Part shown: positions 23,273-35,254 of the stretch, piece by piece
How the letters are laid out: every line of letters starts with the position of its first letter
Numbering within the stretch: position 1 is the stretch's first letter
Position numbers and translations under genes: made by a program
Origin: Muscardinus avellanarius
Lineage: Eukaryota; Chordata; Mammalia; Rodentia; Gliridae
NCBI GenBank assembly: GCA_963383645.1
Contig: OY726572.1
Coordinates: 24,993,292 to 25,057,291, forward strand
Direction of reading: 5' to 3'
DNA: 64,000 bases
Notes under the pieces: generated by a model
Told to the model about the DNA's origin: nothing
The model's input: only the letters and a program-made list of their open reading frames with translations
Database searches by the model: none

Positions 23273-24125
23273 TTGTAGCTCTTTTAATGTACAATACAGA
23301 ATCTGTCGGACATAGTGGTACCTGGGAGATAGCCTGCATCACCCTGCTTTTCTGGGGCTATGGGCATCACAGTGATAAGCTCTTGATGTCCCTCAGATGG
23401 GAATGGCCCGTGGGGTTAAGCCTCAGTGCTGAGGGATTCTACAAAGGGTCACGGCTGATCACAGAAGCAGCGTGTGGACTTCTACAGCATTCTTAGCTTG
23501 AAGTCAGAAGGCCACGTGTAGAGTACAGTCCTCATGTACCCAGGCAGCTGTGTGCGAGTGAGTTGGTTCAGGACAGGAGGCTTCTCTTTGGGTAGATCTT
23601 TTATTAGCGTTTGTTGGAAAACTTACTAAGAAACATGGGTACAGAGCGAGTCATGAAGCTGCCTCTCATTTGATGTTTGGGCCTTCTCTGCTGACCTGCC
23701 CCCAAGAACTCCGTATGAACCCCCACAGCCTAGGGAACTCTTAGCAAGGAGTCTCCAAAGCCACCAGTAAGTCCACTAATGCCAGGGTGAAGAGTCACTT
23801 TCTCATCTCAACAAGTCAGCCCTTCAGTGTTTGGAGAAGGTGTGCTCAGAGAAGTCAAGGAACTCACCACAGGGCAGGGGCAGGGGTGGAGCACCTTGGT
23901 CAAGGCAATGATTCCTAACCATCTAGAAGAACTTGGGCAGTAAGAGCTTTGACCTTGAGTAGAAGGGATAGTAGACGATTCAGACAGACTTCCAGCACCA
24001 TTACAGGAACAGCATGACTGTCATGAAGTCACTGAGGCTCTATAGTAGATCCCAAAACTCATTGGCCGACCTCCCTGTTTTCAGAAAAACAATTATTCAG
24101 TGCCTTGCTGGGTGTTTCCACCACC
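23273..24125. other. Unique sequence, no gene seen
   Basis: No recognisable exon or repeat. Confidence 0.4.
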
Positions 24126-24129
24126 TGCT

Positions 24130-24428
24130 TGTTTTTAAATTTTTATTATTTATTTACATATTTAGGTATGTATTATTATGTTATGGTGTTTATTTATTTA
24201 TTTGTTTGTTTGTTTAATATGTTGTGGTACTTGAGATTGAACCCAGGGGCAGTCTATCTCTGAGCTATACCCCCCTTCAGCCTCGTTTTATTTTTTTAGT
24301 TTGAAACAGGGTCTTGTAGAGTTGCCGAGGGCCTTGATAAGTTGCTGAGACTATCCCTGAACCTGCCATATTTCTGTCTCCGCCTCTCAAGTACCGAGTT
24401 TACAGGCGCCTGCCACCATGCATGGCTT
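24130..24428 (-). repeat. Dimeric B1/ID-type SINE preceded by TTTA/TTTG-rich tract
   Basis: A TTTA- and TTTG-rich stretch (24130-24215) looks like the decayed tail of an antisense SINE whose arms follow at 24222-24428 ('GTACTTGAGATTGAACCCAG' to 'GCCACCATGCATGGC'). Confidence 0.85.
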
Positions 24429-26275
24429 CCCCCCTTATTTGATGATCCCCGATTATATCTGACATGACTACTCCCTCCCATTCCATCCACTGGGGAGGCA
24501 GGAGCACCAACTTTGGGAATGTGTGCCTAGCTTTTGAGAGTCGATGGCTAGGTGCTTGGAGGGAACATTTTCTTTCTCTTGGAGCAGAAAGAGTGAGGCC
24601 TTTCTTCGACCCCAGGGGTAGCACCTGGTCCTGAGGGGCTGGCAGTTGGGCTCCCAAAGCAGATTTGCTGAGAGGACCTGAGTCTTTCATTTGTCCATCA
24701 TGGGGTTTTCATTCCGTGTTAGCAAAGACATGTCAGCCTTGGTCCTGAAGTAGAAGGCCTTCACTTCATCCCGTGACTCTTCCACCAGCCGTGGCTGCGG
24801 TGGGGCTCTCTAGGGAACCCCACCAGGAAAGTCCCCCAGCTGTAGAACACGAGGCCATGTGGCCAGGTGGGCCTTTCTCCTGGACTCAGCCTTCCACCCT
24901 CCCCATCCCTCCTACACTCCGTGGACCCCATCCTCACAATACCGCCTTTGCTGTCCTCAGGGGTGCTCCTCCCATGCTGGCCGGTGCTCCCTGCTCTCCT
25001 GAGCACCTTTCTAATGCCCCACAGCCCTTGATGAGACTTGATGAGATTTGCATGTCTTTTCTCTCTAGTAGGGAGTTTGCGAAGGGATTCCTGATGGGCA
25101 CCTTTGCCTCCTGCAGAGCTTAGTACATGCTCCCACATGGCCTGTTAAATGAAACATCTGGGGGGGAAAAAAAAAAAAAAAACTTGAGAACGCACTAGGG
25201 CCTAGCAAGTGCTGGGCCCTCAGCAGACAGGTCTTTCTCTTCCTGAACTTTCTTGATCTATTAATTCTCTCTGTCAATGAACAGTGGATTGGCGGCTCAC
25301 ACTAGTGCCTATCAAGCCTTTCACTTGGTTCTTCGCATCTAAATGCTCTCCACGCAGGGAGGGCAGGTGGGATGGTTCTATGTCCTTCCAGAAGCTCATG
25401 TCCCACGTGAGATGCCCCAACTAGCACTCAGCAACTGCACACAGCAGCAGGGACCGAGAGACCAGGCCTGTGCAAAGAAACAAACGGATCTGCCTCATCC
25501 TGAGGGCTTCTCTGGTTCCCCGCAGGGAGCCTGAAAAGCTCAGCTTCAAACCCAAGAGGACTTTTCAGCCCCACATCTGGATCCCATTCGTATCCCTCTC
25601 GCACCTCCGGGAGAAGCAGCCCACATTTTATTGCGTTCCACGTCCTTCCTTGGCTGGTGTGGCCGGGGCGCATTCCCCGATCCTTGGGATCAGATTGAGA
25701 AGCCGACACATTGACGCTCGTGAACTCGTATGCTCTCCCCGTTCCTCTGCACCTGCTCCCTTCTGGACCATGAATCCAGCCGTTTCCACAGCAAATAGTC
25801 ATAAACAGCCGGAAAGGGACCGGGACTTCAGGTGCAGAAGTAGCTGCAAACACTTTGGCAGGGCCCATTTCCATACAGATGTTTTTTAGCCATAAATTGG
25901 GGGGACTGCCGCGCAAGGAGTGGGCCAGGTTACTAATGACAAAACCTGCAAAGTGCATTAGGCCAGAGCTCAGACTGTGACTCACAACTTCCTCAGAGTG
26001 CTAATCTCCACCTCGTGGAGAAAGTGGGTTGGGGCTGGGGGCTGGAGGCTGGGGAAGTTGGGCGTGCAGTCCAGAGAGCCAGTGCTGAGCTAGTCTACCC
26101 TGGGTGTGCAAAGACCCACACTCTGCTGCTCTCTTTCCCCCAAACATACTTGTAACTGAAATAACCTACTAGCACAAAGCATAAAAACAATAACAAAAAT
26201 CATATTCCCAATAAAACATGTCTAATTATCTAGATAGTGGTGATATTTTCAGCTTGAAATTATAAGATGATGATG
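24429..26275. other. Unique sequence with a possible conserved non-coding element
   Basis: No repeat recognised. 25600-25990 has CpGs retained in a low-CpG setting and motif-like text: GCCATAAATTGG, TTACTAATGAC, and an AP-1 type TGACTCA at 25978-25984 next to ACTTCCTC. No gene call. Confidence 0.4.
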
Positions 26276-26278
26276 GTA

Positions 26279-26279
<1 letters not shown>

Positions 26280-26322
<43 letters not shown>

Positions 26323-26478
26323 TACTGGGGATTGAAACCAATGGCATTCTACCTCTGAGCTACACTCCTAGCTCTATTCTTTATTCTTATTTGGAACCAA
26401 GAGTCTTACTAAGTTGCAGAGGGCCTTACAAAGTAGCAGAGGCTGGCTGTGAACCTGCAATGCCCCTGTCTCAGCCAA
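26280..26478 (-). repeat. (TG)n plus truncated B1/ID SINE
   Basis: A TG tract of about 40 bp abuts an antisense right arm ('GGTACTGGGGATTGAAACCA') and a left arm that stops at 'CCCCTGTCTCAGCC', without the terminal 'GGCGTGGTGG'-type head. Confidence 0.9.
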
Positions 26479-27635
26479 CAGTGATCTTGATACAACATAA
26501 ACATGTGTGCCATCCATGGACACTTTCTCATAGACCTGATGTTAGACCTGGCATAGCTTTTCTCCAATGTCTCCTCTTTGAGTTGGACTTGATTTTATCA
26601 CCAGTTTTCACCCCAGTCCACTGGGAGAATAGAAGGCTTTTGCTTTTTGCTCCTGGCCAGGAATCCTTGATCCTGGAGATCCTGTGAGAAGACACAGGCT
26701 ACTTTTTGCCATGTAAGGAATGGAATGGGCCTCACATACCACATTGTAGACAGACCCCTTACTTCTAGCCAGTACAGCTCCCAAACTGTCCCTGGGGCAC
26801 CTGCCACGTGCAGGCGCTGTGGCTAAGGCCCGCATCAGCTGGGTGATGGGATTGGAGGTGGGCGCATGCACAGGTCATAGGAACTGGTAGGGTGTGTCTT
26901 GCACTAGGACAGGGGTGCAGTTTGAAGAGAAGGCACCAAAGGAGACAGGGACAGAGAAATCAGGGGCAGCTTCTTAGAGGAGGTGGTCGGATCAAAATAG
27001 ACATGGGAGGGAGAGTACAATGTGGCGCAGGGAACAGCATCAGCAAAAAAGGGCACAGAAGTGTGTTGGGCAAGGTGCACCCTGGGAATGGCAGAAACCT
27101 CCTGAGCTAGCGCCTGGTGTGGCTGTGGCTGGGAGCAGGGAGGACAGTGGCCATGGGAGATGGAGCTTGAAGCATAAGTGGGTTCCAGACCAGGGAAGCC
27201 TCAACATGCAGGAAGAAGGAAATGACTTGCTGATGGTTTCCAACGTGAAGTGCTTACCAACTTTTATAAATTAAGAGATTTTGTAAACAAAGCTGGGGTC
27301 TTACATCTCGTGGAAGTCTGAAAGGGCCAGTGATTTGGAGCCTTCATTTCCTTGTCCCTACGCTGATATGGGCTGGGTGGTGGCCGCCCCAGGCAAGACT
27401 GTCATCCTCCAATCTGCCCTACTCCTCGCTGCTCCCTGCCATGGTTGTTACTAGGTTGCCGCCCCCACCGCTGCTCCCCTCTGCCATCTGCGAGTCCTCC
27501 GTGGTCTGTGTGTGAGTTTGTCGAGCTTGTGGGGAATTGCCGCCTAGGTGGAGTTTAGAGAAGTATCTTCGGAGCTGAGAAATCTGTAGGCTGGAGTCGG
27601 AGAGGCTGGTGGGGAGTCCTGAAAGAATCCTTGCA
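26479..27635. other. Unique sequence, no gene seen
   Basis: No exon or repeat could be supported. Confidence 0.4.
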
Positions 27636-27994
27636 AGCCGGGCGTGATGGCATATGCTTGTAATAATCCCGGCATGCGGGATGCTGAGACCGGAGGATCG
27701 CAGTTCGTGGACGGTCTTAGCTACTTAGCGAGGCCCTTTGCAATTCAGTGAGACCCTGTTTCAAAAATAAAGAGACTAAGAATTAGGGGGGTGCAGCCGG
27801 GCGTGGTGGCTCACGCTTGTAATCCCCATGTTTAGGAGGCTGAGACAGGGGGATCGCACAGGTTGGAAGCCAGCCTCAGCTACTTAGTGAGGCCCTCAGC
27901 AACTTAGTGAGACCCTGGTTCCAAATAAAATATAAAATAGGTCTGGGAGCATAGCCCGGAAATAGAAAGTCTCTGGATTCCAACCCCAGTACAA

Positions 27995-28033
<39 letters not shown>

Positions 28034-28130
28034 AATTAAAATTAGGGGGGTGTAGCTCGGAGGTCAAATGCCCCTGGTTCCATCCCCAGTACTGCAAAAA
28101 AAAAAAAAAAAGAAAGAAAGAAATCCACAG
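27636..28130 (+). mobile_element. Nested SINEs with exact 13-bp target-site duplication
   Basis: The outer SINE left arm is 27636-27793 and its right arm resumes at 28040-28115. The inner, complete SINE lies between (about 27794-28039, ending in an AAAT repeat). AATTAGGGGGGTG at 27781-27793 and 28040-28052 is the duplicated target inside the outer element, at the linker/right-arm junction. This is the clearest nested insertion in the window. Confidence 0.95.
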
Positions 28131-28139
28131 GAAGCAGAA

Positions 28140-30300
28140 TGTGAATAGCTCATGAAGGGGAGCCCTTATAAAATGGGTTCCAGAGCTTGCTCTTCTTCTT
28201 TCCTGAGGACCCCTTGAGAAGATGCCATTATGAAGCAAGAAGCTGCCCTCCCCAGACTTTGGATCTGCTCGTTCCTGGACTTCGAGGAATAGATGCGTGT
28301 TGCTTCAGCCATCCAGTCTGTTATGCAGCCAGATCTGAGGAAGGCCAGCCGATGGCGCATCCGTTACCTGAAAGCATGTGACCCAGGGCCCCCAGCAACA
28401 CTTACCACTTTTTCCGCGCAGGGTGGGGTGGTGGTTGTGCTGAGCCTGTCTCTGCCTGAGTCACATGGAGTAATTTCGCCGCTTATTATCCTGCAGTGAT
28501 GCTGGGGGCGAGTGGAGTGGGTGCGGCTGAGTCATGGGAGCCTCTTCAGCAGTTGGCGAGGACCGCGGGTCACGGCTCCTGCTCTGAGCTCCTCATTAGA
28601 AGCCGATTAGAAACCTGCAGAGAACACAAAGCCAGGTCTGGGTGCCCGGCTTGCTTGAGGCTGTCGCTCGGACAGCGAGGGCTTCGCGGGTCAGACATTC
28701 CGGAGCCTCTGCTCCCTGGATCTGGGTTTCTGCTTGTACCTTCCCGCGGAGATTCGCCTTCTAGTCTGTGCTGGGCGCTGTGATGCGAGGCTGAGCACGG
28801 ACTTGCTCCTCTTGAGTCTTCAGATCTGAGTCCATTTTAAAACAAACAATGAACGAGTCAGAAAAGGAAAGGCTCCACAATGTGCTAAAATATAATACGG
28901 TGTATCAGTGTGTTTGTGTAACCTACAAATGCTATTTGCATGCAGAATAACTAGGAAGAATATTAAATGCAAAACACTCATAATAGAGCTTGCCTCTAGG
29001 GACAGAGGCTGGCTGGGACAGAGTCAGGAATGACAGGAGAATTTGTTTTCACATCTCTCTTCTGCTTTACAAGGAGCGAAAAATCCTCTGTCTTCCCCTG
29101 AGAATCACATAGTGAGCATCCATTTTGTGTCTGTCTGCATGGCCTTGATCCTGTGCCCCTATGGGGCCACGGTCTGTTGGGTGGGTCCGCTCTGGGCCTG
29201 GGGAGGGAAGTGCGGCCCATTTCTTGGGTGTTGTATAGGTGTTTGAGGAGGCCTGGCCCACATCATAGCTGGTAGGACTGAGCTCCTGGAACTGGGGGAG
29301 GGGAGAGGGCTGTACTGAATGAGAACCCCAAGCAGGTGAGAGATAAGTGTGAGTCGGAGCCAAGTGGTGCCAGAGAGCTATGGGGCTGAGTGTACAGTGT
29401 GCCAGATCCTCCTCGTGGGCAGCCCAGGACCTCCATAAATAGCAGGGACCTTAACTAGCTGTGCCTTTTGGACTCCTGTAGCAAGAATAAATGAATGAGC
29501 TCAATGGTTCAAGGAATCCAGGGCCACCCTTTCCCGCCAGTTTCCCCTCTGCAGGCCCTCAGCAGGACCCAGCCCTCCCAGCATTTGGCCAAGGAGTTTC
29601 AGATGGAGGTGGATGGAGTGCTGGAGAAGCTTTGACTATGGGGGGGCTATGAGACTGGGGTTCAGTCTTGGCTCTACCATGCAATTTCTCTGAGCTCTGT
29701 TAAAATGAATTTTGCCTGAAGCCGTCTCTGTACTTTGGGTTCCTACATATAAAACTGCAACCTAATTTAGTATATAAACAAATACAACCTAACTTAAGAG
29801 TATATAGCCTACTCTCAACCAATCACAACAGTCAAGTGTTAGCCAATTACAGGCTGCCAATTGCACCACAGAAGGGGCCTCTCTTTCCCAGGTTCAGGTG
29901 TTCATTGCTCACTGTGAGGCTCGTGATAAGAGCAGGTGGAGTGCTCGGTTTTTCTGATCTATTCTGGGTCTTGGGTTTGTGCATTGGCCTTCATTATTGT
30001 TGCCCCTCCCTTTTGTGGTATCCACACCTTGCCTCATACCTGGGAGCATCTTGGGGGGGAAGAGCTTCCGGTCTCCCCTTCCCTGCAGCCTCAGTGCTAT
30101 GAGACTCTGCATTGTGTCAGATTGTGTCAGAGCAGGTCCTGGGCTGAGCGGGGTCCTTGCCAGGGAACAGCAGTGGACAGGGACAGGGAGCAGAAGGATT
30201 TCCCACCCCTCCTCGGCATCAAATGGCATTTGCTCCTACCTTGAGCCAGGGGTGTGGATTTTTGCCAAATCTTTGGTTTCCTATGCTTTCAATGTCTTAA
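28140..30300. other. Unique, partly CpG-retaining sequence; enhancer-like motifs and LTR-like stretch
   Basis: 28430-28760 retains CpGs and has two AP-1 sites (TGAGTCA at 28457-28463 and 28528-28534). 29700-29960 looks like an old LTR with three CCAAT motifs. No gene could be supported. Confidence 0.4.
29700..29960 (+). repeat. Possible old LTR fragment with CCAAT cluster
   Basis: CCAAT motifs at 29819, 29843 and 29857 follow TATA-like 'TATATAAACA' text and precede 'CATTGCTCACTGTGAGGCTC'. The wording recalls an ERV-type LTR, but I cannot name the family or find both ends. Confidence 0.35.
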
Positions 30301-30303
30301 GGA

Positions 30304-30307
30304 ATGA

Positions 30308-30351
<44 letters not shown>

Positions 30352-30368
30352 AGGAAGAAAAGAAAGAC
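30304..30368. repeat. (GAAA)n microsatellite
   Basis: About twelve GAAA units, then GAAGG/GAAAA variants. Confidence 0.95.
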
Positions 30369-30524
30369 AAAAAAGTGTCTGGGAAGTGGATTTTTGCGCC
30401 TGTTCTTCACTGGCAGTGGGTTACCCAAGTCTACTTTGACAAGTCTTTCTCAAAATCATCCCATGGAAAGTCAGGACAAAGGCGTGTAAGGGAATGCTTT
30501 AAGACTCAGCAATAGAAATTATCC

Positions 30525-31210
30525 AAAATTAGTTTTTTTTTAACTTTCTAGTGATAATAGAACAATTATGCATGATCATACATAAAACAAATTTTAATCT
30601 ATACTGCATACCACAGCTCAAAATTAACTCATAAACAATCATAGGGCTAAGCATAATATCTAAAGCATTAAAGCCTCTAAAAGAAAACATAGGAGACAAT
30701 GTTAATAAATTTTTGTTAGGCAAAGGCATTTTAAAATATGACACCAAGAAAGAATTGATAAGTCTGACTTAATTAAAATTTAAAACCTCGACTTTTCAAA
30801 CGATGCCGTTAAATAGAAGAAAAGACAAGACACAGATTTGAGGAGAATATTTGCAAAGTATGAACGTGTTACGGGTCTTGTTTACAAAATATATGAAGAA
30901 CTCTCAAAACTCAGTAATAAGAAAAAAAACTAATTAAAATGGGGAAAAGAGTTGAACAGATACTTTACTAAAGAAGTATGACAAATAACCTAAAAAAGAT
31001 ATTCAACATCATGAGTTATTAGGTAACTGCAAATTAAAATTACTACAATGAAATACTACTATACATCTATTAGAAAAGCTAACATAAATAAGAATGATCA
31101 TACCAAATTTTGGCAAAATATGGGAGAAAGTAGAATTGTTATACACCACTCATGGGAATATTAAATAATACAAACACTTTGGAAAACAGACTCACAGTTT
31201 TTTAAACGTT

Positions 31211-31256
<46 letters not shown>

Positions 31257-31770
31257 TTTACCCATTGAAATTTAAGATGTTTGTCAAGAAAAATAAAAAC
31301 ATGACCTAAACAAAGTCTTGTACAGAAATGTGCATAACACTTTTATCTGTAGTAAAATGTTCATCAACAGGTGAATGGATAAACAAATTAAAGCCTATTA
31401 TATATTGGAATGCTATTTAGCAATAAAAAGGAATGAACATATGTGAATCTCATAATACGATGAATAGGAGAGCATAAATATTACAGAGTATGGATTTCAT
31501 TATGACATTTTTATAAAACTGTAGAAATGCCAATTAATCTCTAGTGATTGAAATAAGATCTGTGTTTTGTGAGGGATAGGGGAATTGGGAAAGCAGGAAG
31601 GAGAAATCACAAAAGAGAATGAAAAAATATTGGGGAGTGATGGGTAATTTCACTATCTTGATGGTGATAACGGTTTCATGGGCACAAACATGTCAAAACT
31701 TATAAGATGGTGCACTTTAAATTAGTGTCACTTATTGTATGTGAAATATATCTCAACGAAGCCTCGAAAA
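30525..31770 (+). mobile_element. Old L1 3' end (ORF2 C-terminal region plus 3' UTR)
   Basis: Sense L1 phrases occur in the right order: 'TAAAAGAAAACATAGGAGAC', 'AAACTCAGTAATAAGAAAAA', 'TTCAACATCATGAGTTATTAG', 'CATCAACAGGTGAATGGATA', 'GCAATAAAAAGGAATGAAC', and finally 'CTTATTGTATGTGAAATAT'. A CA microsatellite (31212-31254) sits inside. All frames are broken by stops and indels, so it is inactive and belongs to an old mammalian L1 group. Confidence 0.85.
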
Positions 31771-31774
31771 TGAG

Positions 31775-31975
31775 ATTAAAAAGCAGTATGTATATGTATG
31801 TATGCATAAATATATATATGCCAACATATCTTTGGCATATAGCATTATATGTAGTATTCCAATATATAATATGTTTTAATTTGTTCACTCATATATATGT
31901 ATATATATATGCCAGCATATCTTTGCTAAAGAATTATCTGAATGTGTGTTGATTATCTCACTAAACATACATGAA
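31775..31975. repeat. AT-rich tract with a short direct repeat
   Basis: TATATATATGCCAACATATC (31811-31830) recurs as a near copy at 31902-31921, embedded in (TA/TATG)n sequence. Confidence 0.8.
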
Positions 31976-32090
31976 TTATACTCTCTAGTTAAAATGGAAG
32001 TTGTCAGATTGTTGAGAAGAAAAAATTTTTATTATATTTTGTTGACATGAAGCATAAAAACACAAAGAATTGAAGGGAAATATAAAAAAT

Positions 32091-32262
32091 AAGAACTCCA
32101 GCCAGGCATGGTGGCGCACGCTTGTAATCCCAGCATTTGGAGGCTGAGACAGGAGGATTGTGGTTTGTGGACAGCCTCAGCTACTTAGGCCCTTTGTAAC
32201 TCCGTGAGACCTGTTTTAAAATAAGGAATATAAAAATAGGGATGGGAAAGAAAAGAACTCCA
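32091..32262 (+). mobile_element. SINE with left arm only, flanked by 10-bp target-site duplication
   Basis: AAGAACTCCA at 32091-32100 and 32253-32262 flanks a B1-like left arm and linker. Only about ten bases of the right arm (ATAGGGATGGG) remain before a short A-rich tail. Confidence 0.9.
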
Positions 32263-32752
32263 AAAGGTAAAAAGATGGAAAAATATAATATACCAATGAA
32301 GAGTAACATTAGGAATAACAGACATAGATAAGGAAGAGTTGACAAATTCATAATCATAGTGACTTACTCTAACACATCGCACATATTTTATGGTTGTGAG
32401 ATCATAAACAACCTGTAAAAGGTATAGGACATATGAGCATCACCAGTAACAAACTAGATTTAAGTAAATAAATGAAGAATTCTGCAGTCATCAATTAGAG
32501 GACATGTTCATCTCAAACATTCCTACAACAAAACACATTTCTACTTGCCTATTTGCCTTTTATTATTTCATGCATCCATTCATCTATCTGCCCATTTATT
32601 TATATGGAACACTTAGTTATGAATGGGCAGAGTAGGTCTCAACCACTTTCGAAAGATCAGTATCATATTAACCATAATCCCTGACCATGATATAACGAAG
32701 TTAGATATAGGTAATAAAATAAAACAGAAATATCTTCATGCATCTGAAAATT

Positions 32753-32755
<3 letters not shown>

Positions 32756-32798
<43 letters not shown>
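32756..32798. repeat. (CA)n microsatellite in L1
   Basis: A pure CA run of about 42 bp inside the decayed L1. Confidence 0.95.
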
Positions 32799-32800
<2 letters not shown>

Positions 32801-33021
32801 AATAAGTCTCAGATAAAAGAATCATAATGGAAATTGGAAAATTCCTATTACTGAACTACAGTGACGATATTATAAGAAAATGTAAAATACAGCTAAGATA
32901 AAAGAGGAAACTTTAGTATTGATATTTAAAAATTAATAAATTAATATTTAACTTAAGAATAGGAAAAGGAGCAATAGATTAAATAAAAATAAAGTCTAGA
33001 GGGGAAGAAACAAGAGCCTTG

Positions 33022-33247
33022 AGAGCAGGAACTAGCCGGGCGTGGTGGTGCACGCTTGTAATCCCCGCACATGGGAGGCAGAGACAAGAGGATCGCGCAG
33101 GTTCGAAGCCAGCCGCATTGGCTTAAGAGACCCTGTTTCCAAATAAAAGTATAAAAAAAATAGGTCTGGGAGTGTAGCCCAGAGGTAGAAGGTTTCCAGG
33201 AACCTCAGTACCACCAAAAGAAAAAAAAAAAATAGAGCAGGAACTAG
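33022..33247 (+). mobile_element. Younger-type dimeric SINE with 14-bp target-site duplication
   Basis: AGAGCAGGAACTAG is at 33022-33035 and 33234-33247. The body has the CpG-rich left arm ('GATCGCGCAGGTTCGAAGCC') and the right arm 'AGGTCTGGGAGTGTAGCC'. Confidence 0.94.
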
Positions 33248-33719
33248 TACACTAGAACACAAGTGCACATTAGAGAGACTCCAGCAAACCCACATCCAGT
33301 TCTCTGAGCAGAGACAGACAAGTGTCTAATTTATCAGGTTAAAAAAAGAAGAACTCAAATAAACAATATTAGAAGAAACATAAAGATAGGTTTTAGAAAG
33401 GACAGTTATATGCAATGTTATGTGAATAGATTAAAAATTTTGGACAAAATATGTTTTCTCAGACAAAATATAAATAAAATATTGTTCAAGTAGAAATAGA
33501 AAATCTAATTATAGATTTAATTAAATTATCACCTAATAAAAATAAGAAAAATGTCTCACCAGATGGTTTAACAGGCTAGTCACACTGCCACTCCTCCACT
33601 CAAAATTCCAGGACTAGATATAACCTTAAAAAAAATACAAACTATCATAGAGATGAGAAGCAGATGAAGTGAATTCCTTAAATCATTTAATGAGGCTGGT
33701 AAAACTTGCCATCAAAACA

Positions 33720-33792
<73 letters not shown>
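33720..33792. repeat. (GA)n microsatellite
   Basis: About 35 GA units, uninterrupted, inside the decayed L1. Confidence 0.97.
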
Positions 33793-33798
<6 letters not shown>

Positions 33799-33841
33799 TA
33801 TAGTTAAACTTACAAACATGAGTGTAAAAATCTTGAACAAA

Positions 33842-34419
33842 GGTGGGCATGGTGGTGCACACCTGTAATCCTAGATATCAGTATTTGGAGTAGAGAGCTG
33901 AGATGGGAGGATCACAGGTTCTACGCCAGTCTCAGCAACTTAGTGAGATCTTGTTTCAAAAAAAAAAAAAAAAAAAAGCCGGGTGTGGTGGTACATGCTT
34001 GTAATTTTATCATTCTGGAGGCCAAGACTGGAGGATCGATGTGGTTTGCGGATGGCCTCCACTACTTAGAAAGGCCCTTTGCAACTCAGTGAGATCCTAT
34101 TTCAAAAATTTTAAAAAAGCCGGGCATGCTAACGCAGGCTTGTAATCCCAGCATTTAGGAGGTTGACACAGGAGGATCATGGTTTGCAGATAGCCTGAGC
34201 TACTTAGTGAGGCCCTTTGCAACTCAGTGAGACCCTATTTCATAAAAAAGAGTTAAAACTAGGTCTGGGAGTGTAGCTCGGAGGTAGAATGTCCCTGGGC
34301 TCCATCCCCAGTACTGCAAAAAAAAAAAAAAAAATTAAAAGACTGAGAAATAGGGCTGGAGGTGTAGCTCGAATGCCCCTGGGTTCTATCTCTAGTGCCA
34401 CAAAAAAAAAAAAAAAAAA
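33842..34419 (+). mobile_element. SINE cluster: left-arm monomer, then a nested pair
   Basis: A left-arm monomer (33842-33977) ends in an A-run of about 19. A second SINE begins at once (left arm 33978-34118) and is interrupted by a complete third SINE (about 34119-34335). The second SINE's right arm resumes at 34336-34419 ('GGGCTGGAGGTGTAGCTC'). All are in the same orientation. Confidence 0.88.
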
Positions 34420-34985
34420 GGAAAAATAATCTTCAACAAAACATAAGATAAAGAAGTTCATATGTAGAAGCAATGCTTTTTTGTTGTTGTTTTGTTTTTT
34501 TGCTGCATAAAGCCTAGGATTATAATCATTACTTAATATTGGAGAACGAATCTAACTTATTATAGAAACAGATGAAAAGTTATGTTATTTTAATAGATGC
34601 AGAAAAAGCTCCTGATATGATTCAATATGCATTCATAGTCAAAATTATTTGCTACCTAGGAGTAGAAGGAAACCTCCTTAGCCCAACAGATGGTATTGAT
34701 GCCTAACCCATCATGCTTAATGATGAGACATACAAATCTACGACAATTGGAGATGAGATGAGGACGGCAGATCTGGCCAGGGCGGTAAGGTGAGAAAAAT
34801 AAATACAAGGATTGGAAATGGACAGGAAGAAGCAAAGTTCTCATTTTACAGATAATACAGCTCTGTAATAAAATCTGAGAATAAAAATTATTAGACACTC
34901 CAAAGTGCTTTTTCTTAATAGTAAACAATATATAAATATACCCATAAATGTTTATACTTTTTTTATTCACCAGCAACATTGAGTA

Positions 34986-35250
34986 GAAAAGATAATTTTT
35001 ATTTTATTTATTTATTTATTTATTTATTTTATTTATTTATTTTTTTTTTTTTGTGGTACTGGGGTTCCTGGAAGCCCTTCTACCTCCGGGCTACACTCCA
35101 AGACCTATTTTTACATTTTCATTTGGAAACAGGGTCTCCTAAGCCAGCGCGCGCGGCTGGCTTCGAACCTGCGCGATCCTCCTGTCTCTGCCTCCCAAGT
35201 GCGGGGATTACAAGCGTGCGCCACCAAGCCCGGCGAAAAGATAATTTTTA
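34986..35250 (-). mobile_element. Young CpG-rich dimeric SINE with 16-bp target-site duplication
   Basis: GAAAAGATAATTTTTA at 34986-35001 and 35235-35250 flanks a full copy (35002-35234) with an ATTT/T tail. Apart from a few bases it matches the copy at 1578-1788, including 'AGCCAGCGCGCG' and 'GAACCTGCGCGATCC'. Confidence 0.96.
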
Positions 35251-35254
35251 AAAA

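Noticed and set aside
25428..25985. 185-codon minus-strand open frame
   Set aside because: No domain recognised; region fits better as a possible non-coding element.
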